Assembly: GCA_022606495.2 (NCBI GenBank)
Contig: JAHDVE020007094.1
Span: 62,001-126,000 of the forward strand
DNA: 64,000 bases
Direction of reading: 5' to 3'
Origin: Halesus radiatus
Lineage: Eukaryota > Arthropoda > Insecta > Trichoptera > Limnephilidae
Part shown: positions 23,903 to 34,800 of the stretch, piece after piece
Numbering within the stretch: the first letter of the stretch is position 1
How the letters are laid out: each line of letters opens with the position of its first letter
Translations under genes and position numbers: made by a program
The notes under the pieces: generated by a model
What the model was told of the DNA's origin: nothing
What the model saw: only the letters and a program-made list of their open reading frames with translations
Databases searched by the model: none

Positions 23903-25214
23903 AAAAAGTAATATGACAGGGTTCTAACCGCAATCGACTTGTACTGATATAACATACTTTTGAACGTTTGCGTCGTAGCAAACTGATGCATAAAGTTGGC
24001 ATTCGCAAATCAGTACACAATTACAAGGTTTTACTCTGTATGCAACCATGTAATACCGATAATTTGGTTTTAAGGGTTATTAGAACTCTGTCGTAATAAG
24101 TTCACTAGCATCCATTTCTATACTACTTATTAATATAATATTCAGAAGGGTAAAGAAATTACATTCAATTTTTAAAAGTCAAATTATAAAATTTACCCTT
24201 CTAACACAAAAATAACCATTTTTGAATCTCTTGAATTTTTGAAAATTAACATTCAACATTTAGATGAATTTACGACACACGACAAACTGATAATTGATGT
24301 CCTCGACAACATCTCCGAAGACACTTTGATCGCATGTTTTGCCGTCGTGAATTTTGTCGTTATTTTAAAAATAGATTTTTTTTTTTTTTTACTACTGTTA
24401 TTCCTCTCCCATCGGAGGGTGGACAGCATCGTGGCTTTTGCATTTATTACAGCATGACACGTAAGAAGAGACATTTAAAAATGTGGAATGAATTTTTCAA
24501 AATGATCAACAAAGTTGAAATGTGAATTTTTCTTTTAAGCTAACCGGCATTAATATGTCTTTAATATGTATTAAATATTATTTTCTCATTATTATATTTA
24601 AAAAAAAAATAACAAAATAATGAATCAATTGATTTATTAATTATATATATTTCACTTGACCAAATGATAAAAAAAAAAAAATCACCTTAAAAAAAATCTC
24701 AAAAAATTATGATTAGTTTTTAATTTTTTTATTTATTTTGTGAACAATATTAAATATATCTTATTGAAAATAAAAAAGCAGATGGACCGAACGACCGACT
24801 TTGTGTTGCAAGAATTAGTCATTTTAAAAATATCGTAATTATGAACGTTGTGATTCGGTAAATTTGCAAAAATTTTGACATTCAAGAAAAAAATTAATTT
24901 ATATATGTATTTTTTCAATATTGTGATTTTTGTAACTTGCAAATTATTATTATTATTATTATTAATATAACAAATTTGATGTTCCCAATTTTGACGTGTA
25001 ACGGAGTTTAATTATTGTATTATTTTTGTGCATTTCTCTTTAAATTGGAAATATATGTGTCTTCTGCGGAGGGTGCGTGACTGTACAGGACATAGTGTAT
25101 TCGAGGGTGTGATTCAGAGATCAATTCAAGCATGTTAATTAACCCTAGAATTACCTATGTCTTGCCCAGTGTCGCCGCCGCCTGTATATCATATTTTAAA
25201 CTATATAAAACAAA

Positions 25215-25245
<31 letters not shown>

Positions 25246-26395
25246 TATTATAAAGTAATTTTTATTGTAAACCACAATGTAGTAGTGAGTATTGGAAAAA
25301 AAAAAACAAAAAAATGTGATATTCAAGAAAAAAAATCTGAGGGTTTCTTTTAGTTTTAAAAAAATGAAAAAAAAAATAAAGACATATTTTTTTTTGTAAA
25401 AAAAACATGAGGCGTGTATTTTAAAATCTGGAAAAAGCGATGTAAATATTCTGTTTTTTTCACGCCGGCGTTTATTAAATAAGCGCTGCTTTTATGTCAG
25501 TTTAAATAAGTACGATCGTCAACTTGCACGTTTTGTGTCGTACACGTCGCAATCGAGTGAAACCCTCTTATAAGGTTAAATTAAAAATATGTTCTTACAT
25601 TCGTTCAAATAAGCCAATTTTTTCAAGGGACCGAGAAAACAATACTTAAAGTAGAATTGTCTTACGCGAGAACTTTATAAAAGGGTTTCACTGATATATT
25701 TGAGATGTCGTCGCCACATTACATTGCGTGCCGTTTCATCATTGGAGTTGAGAGTGCGTATTAAAGTTTGATCGCAGAACGGCTGGTACCTAGTAAATTC
25801 AATCACGTGTATATACGCATTTGACGACATTAACGATTAAAACCGTAACGCGTAATTTAAAAAATCGACGGTGCCGCCATTTTATAAAAAAAAAAAGCTA
25901 AATGTTCATAATTTAATTGTAACAATTTTTTTTTTTTTTTAACAGTATTAAGTGTTTTTAAAAGTGGACCGTCGTAAAAGTAAAATTAAAAAAAAAGTAC
26001 AAAATCATTATAAAAACATTAATTTTAAGACGAATGATTGCTCTGAGATAAAATGAAGCTTTTTGTGAAAAAAAAAAATATTAAAATAAAAATTGTCGTC
26101 AATTTTTTTTTTTTTACGACGCCGAGCGTTGTCTTTTGTTAGGTAAGTTTGTGAGCAGGTTTTTGTTTAATTGGGACGTACGGACGGACGGACGTGTGGA
26201 TTAAGCGTCTGTAATAATGGATAATTATTATTTATGAATGTGAAAGAATCTATTATAAAAAGAACCTGCCATCAATTTTGTGGCGGGGTTTTACTAAAAA
26301 AAAAAAAAATTGTTTTATTTTTCCACCTACCCGAGTTTTTTTTTGCAACATTTCTGTTCCATTTTATAGATATAAATTATAGAAAATAATTAATA
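23903..26395. other. AT-rich flank downstream of cyclin G
   Basis: Very AT-rich with many A and T runs and several AATAAA motifs (the last near 25376). A TA microsatellite lies near 25219-25240, and GGAC repeats lie near 26178-26192. I see no gene. Confidence 0.6.
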
Positions 26396-26399
26396 CACC

Positions 26400-26465
26400 A
26401 CATTCCACTGTCGTGGATACTCTCAGTATCGCCCTGGTGAAGGACCACCGTTCAGAATTAAACAC
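26400..26465 (+). mobile_element. SINE scrap
   Basis: GATACTCTCAGTATCGCCCT and ACCACCGTTCAGAATT match the SINE body. A family M scrap (GCGCCCTTGAGGTGATTTTT) follows at 26505-26570 in - orientation. Confidence 0.6.
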
Positions 26466-26984
26466 AAGCGGGATTTCATCCCCTGCCTACCCCTGTGAGG
26501 AATGCAGCACAGCGCCCTTGAGGTGATTTTTCACAAAAACGGCACTATAAATCGTCCAAGTATTATTATTAGCTACCGTAATAAAAAAAAATTATGGGTA
26601 TTTCAAAGCCCCATATGTCATGGTGGAAATGATGTTGCATACTGAAAATAGCAGTGGCGTGCATTGCTCTATGACCAAAGGTAAGCTGTGTGAATTGTGC
26701 ATTGAATATTTGTTTCTGCTAATTGTATTGTCCAACTGAATAAATAGTTCCTCACTAAATTTATTCAAAAAATTCTTTTTGATTAAAAATGTGTAATCTT
26801 TTAAAGTGTTCCTATAATTTCTTCTCAAATTTTTCTTAGGGTAGGCACAGATTTTCACCCTTTATGGACTGCACGTCACTGGAAAATAGTTGTGAATGTA
26901 GAGAAATTCTAGACAAAAAGTAGCATTTGGTTTGCTTGATCGTACCACGTCTTCCTGGGGGTATGATTCCTTATACCATCGGCT

Positions 26985-27185
26985 ATCGGGAGGTTGAAGG
27001 AACCAAGGCGCTCACCTGATACTGAGTTTGGTGAGCGTGCTATCAGCGTGTCAGGCCCTAAAGCCTGGAATAAACTGTCATACGATCTAAGATTGATCAA
27101 AGACTCGACTGAATTCAGAGCAAAACTCATCTCTTCGGAAAGTTATATCCGTGAATGGCGCAATAGCACTCAATTTACATAGCGA
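26985..27185 (+). mobile_element. LINE RT C-terminal fragment
   Basis: The + frame FGERAISVSGPKAWNKLSYD and EFRAKLISSE matches the widespread FGxRAFSVxGPxxWNxLP end of CR1/Jockey-type RTs. Confidence 0.75.
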
Positions 27186-27299
27186 AGCTAGCCGTTAGTA
27201 CCTACCTAACATCATTTATATAAAATTTTGAAACTTTTCATAGCCTGCGGATATTGTAAATATTTTAAATAGGTAAAAAAACATTCATATATGAAATAA

Positions 27300-27545
27300 A
27301 TGCCAACTCTTCTTTAGGCAATAACCTTCTAGTAAATATAATATCAATGACAAATAGGATTTAAACAGTAACTGCAATATCATGCCATGCGCAATGTTTT
27401 CTAATATTGTGTCCTGTGCGTGCAAAATCATATCTTCTCAAGTGGAAACTTTATAATGTAAGGTGTTAATCTGAAGTGACCTGCCAGCTGCGGGGAAGTA
27501 TGTTTCTGTATCCGTTTGTACATAATAAGATAAACCCTAGGAAGT
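27300..27545 (-). mobile_element. Family M element, divergent subfamily
   Basis: It matches the copy at 58515-59315 (AAAATCATATCTTCTCAAG, ACCTGCCAGCTGC, GTATCCGTTTGTACATAATA) rather than the common form. It shows the uninterrupted site for the insertion found in that copy. Confidence 0.6.
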
Positions 27546-27699
27546 AATATATTCTTAACCCTCCGATGGACAACATGGCCTCGCCAGGCCATATAAGAGG
27601 TGTGGCCTATCAAACTAGTTTTAGATAATGACAGGTATACCAGACCTGAATATCAAGTTTGTAATACCCTCCGTTTGCGTAACATCAAACCAGTACATA

Positions 27700-27985
27700 A
27701 CTTAGTAGGGACGCGACTAGATACGTAATCTCTACTGGGTTCGTGCATCGTCGATGGAGCGACGACTAGATACGATCCTCTATATCGAACTCATACGTAG
27801 TACCTGTCGGGCTCACACAGACGAACCGACCACAACCTGATAGAGACGAGACTAGATACAAAATCTCTATCGGGTTATGTCTGCACAAATGTTGAATTGT
27901 GCAATGCCCGATTTCATAATTTATTTTTATCGATGGAGACGCGACTTAGATACAAATCTCTATATCGAACTATGTTTGCACAAAT
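27700..27985 (+). repeat. Degenerate tandem repeat around GACTAGATAC
   Basis: Four imperfect units (about 27708, 27756, 27842, 27932) share a GACGCGACTAGATAC-like core followed by ATCTCTATCGG-like sequence. The last two also share GCACAAATG, TTGTGCAA and CCCGATTTCAT and are about 90 bp apart. The open frame after them (27992-28180) is unrecognised. This may be the end of an LTR element. Confidence 0.5.
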
Positions 27986-28329
27986 GATGACTTGTGCAAA
28001 CCCCCGATTTCATTTCATACGGCTCTCGATAAACGGGGTTCCGGGCGTGTAGAGGAAGAGAACGATAAACAGTGCATGTTATCGTCTTCGTTTTCTACGC
28101 CCCTGAATGTCAATGAACGGGACATTTCTCCAACCCCCGCCACTTCTACGGTCGCTCCCGGCGACGGTCCCGAAAGCTGAGCGAGCCCCCATTGGTTGGG
28201 CCCTTGCGATCCACAAAAACTTGTCAAAAATTACTGTTCTATCAAAATTATGTGTCTTTGTAAGCGATTTCTGCAGCTGCGGTGACTGATCTAAATAAAC
28301 GATCTTTTCTGATCTGTTCATTAGCACCC

Positions 28330-29020
28330 GCGGAATAGAATAATCTTACTCAATTTATGTTTTTACAATGCATTTTTCTGTAATTTGGCGGCAAAGTATC
28401 AACTGTCCTACTTTGACCGCCACGACATTTTTTGTAATAATTTTGGCTTCTTTAATAAAAAATAGGTGAAGATTGCAATAGGCTCAATTCAAGCAGGAGA
28501 TCGAGGTTCACATCCTAATTTTTTGATTAAGTCGATCCAAGATTGACAGAATCTACGGCAGCTCGCGAAAAATTCACGAGTTCAAACTGCCCGATACGCC
28601 GGCTCCCCGCAGCACGGTATCGCGCCAGAGTACTTAAGCGACGATTGCAATTCTAAAAAAGTAGAGTATTCTCACGGATTCAACACCTCTCCTGCCTACT
28701 TCGCCTGCATCTTCACCCGGCCTGAAAACCGATCAAGACTTTTTCAAGAGCCATGCGGTACAGTGCTTGAATTTTCTATTCTACCAATTAAACGAAATAG
28801 CATCTAATCCGATGTACAATCGGGGCTAGTTCTTATATTTTTTTAAGCTGCTATCTGACTCAGGCTGTGTGTAGATATAAAATATGGAGCTAAAACAAGC
28901 GCAACAGCTATCTGTTATATTTATTTCTGGTATTATGAGTACCTAATGAGAAACGAATTGTGTCAAAAATATTATAAATTTCGGTAGATAGCTAAACCGG
29001 CATCGCTGGTTTGGAGTTCG
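28330..29020. other. No recognised feature
   Basis: This is a mixed region with a somewhat GC-richer patch at 28535-28740 and no conserved frame. Confidence 0.5.
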
Positions 29021-29028
29021 TAGTTGGA

Positions 29029-29084
29029 ACGTTGGCCGATCGTGTAGTTACCCGATTTATAGTCACTATACGACCGGCCAACGT
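29029..29084. repeat. Perfectly placed inverted repeat (19-bp arms) plus third copy
   Basis: The left arm ACGTTGGCCGATCGTGTAG (29029-29047) pairs with CTATACGACCGGCCAACGT (29066-29084) across an 18-base loop with two G-T type differences. A third direct copy (ACGTTGGGCGATTGTGTGG) lies at about 29113-29131. Confidence 0.7.
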
Positions 29085-29614
29085 CCCGACTCTGAACCGA
29101 GTGTGGGTTGGGACGTTGGGCGATTGTGTGGTCGTAACATAAGGATTATCGTCTCTTGAAACCTTAAACAGTTCAATAATTACTGGTGCAGATAAATCAT
29201 TTTTAGTATTTCTTGAGTTGGCAACCTGCAGAGTGCGTATTTTTGGGTGCCGAGCATTGAATCCAGCAGACGATAGATAATAGAGTGACACTTTGATTAA
29301 TAAGCTGAACCCAGCTGCTGTTATTAATGAAAAGTCACTATCAATTCCTTACTTTATTATTTTATCAGAGCATTACAATAAAGCCTATGTCAATGATATC
29401 AATTGTGTGAAATACTAGCTGAAGAGGAACGGCTGTGCGCCCTGTTTCATACAAAACTGAATTTTGGATTTGAAGCCGAAATTATCACCTGAACCGAATG
29501 ATTTTTTTTTTAATAAAAAGTTACAGCAAATATCTTATCTAGTATGTATTAGAAGTATTTTATTTATTTTTGTTTTAAATCATGAAAATAGGCCATTAAA
29601 TTAATCGATTTTTT

Positions 29615-29900
29615 ACAAGAACGAGTCGTAGAAGCGACCCATTCTCATGCGACAAATGTCAACCGTATGCAAATGTTGGGTGCGCGTTTGGCGTGTTTCC
29701 CGACTATGCACCGGTGCCGAAGGGATCAATAACGCTAGTTCCTCAGAGCATCTACCATTAAAATACTGGTAGAACCAGGACAGCATTCCCACCTGACGTC
29801 TCGTGCTCCAAAGATTGCAATCCAGTTACGTTAATTAAGATAGGCGAATCTATCAAACGGACCGCCCGTTTCTGCACAGTCAAGGATTTTTATCAGAAAA
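29615..29900 (-). mobile_element. LINE-B tail relic
   Basis: It carries the LINE-B words GTAGAAGCGACCCATTCTCA, GGATCAATAACGCTAGTTCC and CGGACCGCCCGTTTCTGC in - orientation. LINE-B encodes an RT end of the type RAVRLIDSPILTNRLQSLEH. Confidence 0.75.
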
Positions 29901-30799
29901 AGAACAGTGTGTGGTTTAATTTTTTTATGAACACTACGTAACTTTAATGTTTTTTTTTTTTTTGTAATGTGTGTTTTTGTAATCATTATTTTGAATTAAT
30001 AAATAATAACTCTCCGACGTCCCTCTCGCCCTTAATGAGTGAGTACTGATGACCTATTGTTAGAGAAGATATTTTCCATTGGAGTTTGTATTTACTTTTT
30101 GGAATAGGGAAATAGTCTCCAACTGAAACAGGAATATCATTTAACAGGCGTACATGTAGAATTATATCAGTATTGCAGACTAAAAATATGTTTATCAAGA
30201 ACAAAAGCTACATTTGCTCGTTTGAAAAAAAAAAAGTATTTTTTCTTGTTTTTGTTTAAAAAAATTAAAAAAAACAATATAATTATTTTTTTTAAAAGAG
30301 GTAGTTTTATTTTAAAATAGTTAACAAATTAAATCATATTTATACATATTAAAATAAAATTATTACACAAATTCATATTTCACAAGAATTGCAATTATCC
30401 AATAAATTTCTTTGTAATTTATCAATGTACCCTTACGACAGCTGTGTGGCCGTTTCTGTCTATCAAACACCACAACACCCACATCACAAAATAATAGCAT
30501 AATTGTAATTAACGCTAGAGTCAATATTTTCATTTCGTAAAAAAATATTGTCAATCTTTCATGCTCAATTAAATCGATTTGATATTTGAATGGTCCCTGT
30601 CAAACGCTGATGATTCTCGGCCCGTTTAAGCTTTTGTTCAATTCGCAATCCGCCAGACATGTATTACAACACGAAGGTTAGCCAAGGTCCGTTGGCTAAG
30701 TCACGCTAAGTCGAGTTGGTCGCAGCAAATTTGTGCTTTTATAACTCAATTTTGACAAAAAAAAGCAACTTTCATCTCCGGAGATGCTGTGTGGAGAGT

Positions 30800-31010
30800 C
30801 TTTTTTAATAAAGGAAGGAGTTAACTAGGGTTTTGAGAAGGCTCATGTTGTAGGAGGGATGAAACGCAGATGCCGGCAAATTATTCCACAGCCGAGTTGT
30901 TGAACATAATGCGTCGTAGAAGCGACCCATTCGAACGTGACAAAAATCGCTAGTTCCTCCGAGCGTCTTCCGTTTAAATACCGGTAGAACAAGGACAGCA
31001 TTCCCACCGA
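30800..31010 (-). mobile_element. LINE-B tail relic
   Basis: The - frame has EWVASTTHYVQQLGCGIICR-type decayed words, and the DNA shows GAGGGATGAAACGCAGATGC through CGTCTTCCGTTTAAATACCG. It runs directly into repeat family E at about 31007. Confidence 0.7.
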
Positions 31011-31275
31011 CGTCTGAATTAATAGACTTGCCGTAAGTACTATTTCGACGGATGGAGACAAAGGTCACGTTACACCCTTTTCGGCACCAGCCTAGTTCAC
31101 TGCCGTCGAAGTTTGTTTCGCGTAATTTTTGCTGCGGTAAGCGAATTCCAAAACATTTATAAAAAAATCAAACTAAATATTCGATTTTTGTAAATTCATA
31201 AAATTGGCGGTACTCCTAGCTAGCCCCCCCTCACTTTGGTTCCTTCCGCTTGCGTCTCTATGTATTATTTGAGCT
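31007..31275 (+). repeat. Dispersed repeat family E, copy 2
   Basis: It is the counterpart of 10460-10760. It ends about 90 bases before the PCLAF stop codon, so it may lie in the PCLAF 3' UTR or just beyond. Confidence 0.55.
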
Positions 31276-31366
31276 AAAATTACTATATTAGAAGATGGAC
31301 AACGATTTGGGGCTGGTGGTCTGGGTGTCGTGAACAATTAATTTTAATCTAAAAAAGCTACTTAAA

Positions 31367-31842
31367 TTACGCAATCCTCGTTCTTTTCTTCTCATTTTCT
31401 TCCATTTCTAACAACTCCCTCTTTTCGGTTTTTTTCAAATCGGTCTTTCCCTCTTTTGCATTAAACGTATTGGCTTTAGGTTTTAAGTTTTCCTTCTCAT
31501 TGAATTGTTTATCAGTTCCATTTAATTGTTTATCTCCTTCACCAATCAAATCATTTGATTGTCTATCACTTTCGCTAACTAACTTATCTTCATCGCTGTT
31601 ATCGGTAGGTTTCTCTACGGTCTTCTTTCCCTTCCCCTTGCCCTTCCCCTTGTTCTTTGCCGCCGGGGTCGTGGTCGCTTTGTTCTTCACCGTTTTGCTG
31701 TCAGCTTTGAGGTCGCCGTTGTGGTCACCTCTCGAGTCACCCTTGGAGCTCTCAAAGTATTCTACGATCTTGTGGGAGGTCGGGTCTGGAGAAACGGGGC
31801 GTTCCTCGCTGTTACTGACGATTGAACAGTCCAAATCAACTG
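31367..31842 (-). CDS. PCLAF: PCLAF coding exon 5, lysine-rich tail (residues 110-267)
   Basis: The acceptor TTTTTTCAG lies at 31843-31845, with an alternative AG three bases on. The exon encodes 158 residues rich in Lys, Asp, Asn and Ser, with a KGKGKGK run, KEN at 226-228 and a basic end EKKRTRIA before the stop at 31367-31369. Assignment to PCLAF rests on frame continuity, matching phase and the KEN box; a transcript would settle it. Confidence 0.75.
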
Positions 31843-34800
31843 CTGAAAAAATAAACAAAAAACAATCAATCTTTCGACATGCCTACACTTGGGAGAGTCT
31901 AAGACTGTCACACACTCCTAGCTTCATTCTATATTCTCACTCTTAACATGACCTGACTCAGAGTACTCGGTCTGACTCAGGGTTGTAAATCTTGGACTTG
32001 TTGGATGACATTATGAATATACACAAATTTAAGACTGCTTTTGGACAGAGGAGCTATAAATATCTCTCTACTAAGCTTTATAATTCATTTATACGAAATA
32101 TGTAAATGATTTAAAAAAACAAATCAAAACCTGGCTCAAAGAAATCGAAGAAGAGGAATTATCCATCATTTTATCCAAAGAAAGTCGTAGCTTCACACAG
32201 TTTTTAAATAAAACCTAGTCCACCTCAGCACAGGAACCCCTAACCCCTAGTGAGGAGGACTAAGAAAGACATCTTGAATAACCTTGTAATTTGTTATTGT
32301 GTAAATTTAAAAATAAATGTATTTAAACTAAATAAAAAAAATATTTGCACAAACCGAGAATGGCTGTGACAGATGGGATGCGAACTCGTTAGACTCAACG
32401 CTTGTTACTGTTTACACTTGACATATGTACGTTCCAGCGAGGAATAAATCTCTTATTGAAGGCTTGTTATTACAGAGAATTTTGTGAGAAAAGATGGAGA
32501 AAAGTCGGGGTTATTTTTTATAAATTTGATACTCGAGACAATAGAAAAAGTACAAAAATGACTTGCATTATTTTGGTTGCGTAAGCACTGATTAAATTCT
32601 AATAGAAGGGTGCGATCATGGGATAAATTAAATTTTAAATGGTGAAACTAATGATAAGTTATTGTCTAACAAAGTTAACAAAAAATGTTTTCAGTCGATT
32701 CTTAATTCAAACGTTGGTCATATATGACAAAGAGAGACATTCAAATAATACATGTGCGTGAATGAAATAGTGATAGAACTGCGTGTCGACATTCTACATT
32801 ATGGGTGTGGATGAGATTAAGGTGATCATTTTTATTTTAAACAAAATCTTCTAACTAACCATCGTCACGCCGTTTCTGCGCAGGGGTAGGCATAGAGAAC
32901 GGACCGCCAAACAACTCGATCTTGGCATACACTTCATGCTTCATTCACTTGTTATTCCGACTTCTGAAATGGCCCGACTCGAGTATTTGAATCACTTAAT
33001 CGTGCCATGTCTTCCTTGGACTTTCCCGGCTTCTTCCGTCATTCACGTTCGTGTCATATATTCTCCTTACATTCCTTTCTTCGTTCATACGCTCTACATG
33101 TCCAAACTAAATAAGCGTCCCTTTCTTAAGCTTACTTCTTGACGGCCTTCATGGTCGAGGGGTACGGCTCTCGACTACGAATCCGAAGGTCGCGGGTTCA
33201 AATCCCGGCATGTGGAAGTAAATTTTATTTAATTAATTTGTGCTGTTTCACAATTAATTTAAAAATAATATATGTTATATTTGCGCACGTTCCAGAGTGG
33301 AAGATACTCTCAGTATCGACCTGGTGAAAGACCACCATTTAAAATTGAAAAGTTGCTTGAAATGGCTTTTAGCCGTGTTTGGTGATCAGATCTGAATAGC
33401 CAAGTATTTCCCGGTTACCCATTAAGGTTACATCAGCCTTGCATTCTTTACGAATCTCAACATTTTTCACATGATCGTACATGGTTTTACCACACATTCG
33501 CCTCAGAGATCTCATTTCCACAGGATTCAATCTACGTTCATCCTTCCTCCGCCAGTTCCATGCCCCCCTGCCATACATCAGGATTGGTATCAGCACTCCA
33601 TTGTGGACTGCTAGTTTCGCTTCTTTGGATAACTTGCCAAAAGATAAAGTGCCAACCGCGTTCAGTCCTCCATTAATAATTAGAGTTTCCTGCATTCACC
33701 CTTCTTTCAATATCCCTATCAGTCTTTCCATCTCTTACAAACATACTTTCCAAATTTACAAACTCATCGACCTGCTCCAAGTATTCATCATTCACAACTA
33801 TATTGCACACTGTCTTCGTACTCTCTTTTTCAAACACCATGACTTTAGACTTGGATACATTCAACATTAGCTCATTCTTTATAAATACTCGGTTTATCCT
33901 AGATACGAGGGACACGCGATACCTAACAGTTTAATACTAAATCTGGTCTAAACCAAAGTAAGACAATTGTCTTATCTTTTGCTTGCCACTTTGAGAGCTT
34001 TACAATGTGTCTATGTTTGCTTGTAATGGTCATTAACAGATAAAAACAATAAAATGAAAAATGCCAACAATCATAATATGATACTAAACAGTGCCAATGA
34101 TAAAGGAATAAATACAAAACTTTTAAAAATATCATAAGATCACTTGTAAATACATCAGGATGCCACAGCCCGCTAGCTTCCGAGCAGTGATACCGTCATG
34201 TTGTAGGCATTTAATATTCCAACTAGAACTACTCAATCTCAAATTTTATTCAATTGTAACAATCATTTCAGGATCGAGTCATTCAAAAATTCTCTTGTAC
34301 CTAGACTTCACGCAGAAGGTAATACATATTCAGACATAGTAGATATGTTCAACTGCTCGGAATACAAATACAAACAGACGATTATTCTAGAGTATAAGTA
34401 TCAGTGAATGTGAGGTATGTTTTGAATATTCGCCTCTGTAGCTAATTACTTGGAATGGTACTTACACTATGTTATTCCTGTATTTGTTGGTTATTTTATC
34501 TATGTACCTACTGTGATGTGTTTTGTACCTGTGTGACCATTATAACTAACTAAATATGTGGTGTGTTCAAAAGAAAAGTAGTGAATTTCGAATTTTTTCG
34601 AAAAGTTTGTTGACGTGGTTGCAACTGCAGGACGCTCATCGTCATTAACATCTTCTCGGCCTTCTGTAAAGCGCTTGTACCACTTTTAAACACTTTTTTG
34701 AGACAAAGTAGACTCGCCGAATGCCAGTCAACATTTTAAGTACGTTGGAGCACTTATTCCATTTTTAATGCAAAATTTAATACATATTCTTTGATCCATT

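Noticed and set aside
31470..31946. 158-codon + strand frame opposite PCLAF exon 5
   Set aside because: Ser/Leu/Phe-rich mirror of the lysine-rich tail; no start context or family.
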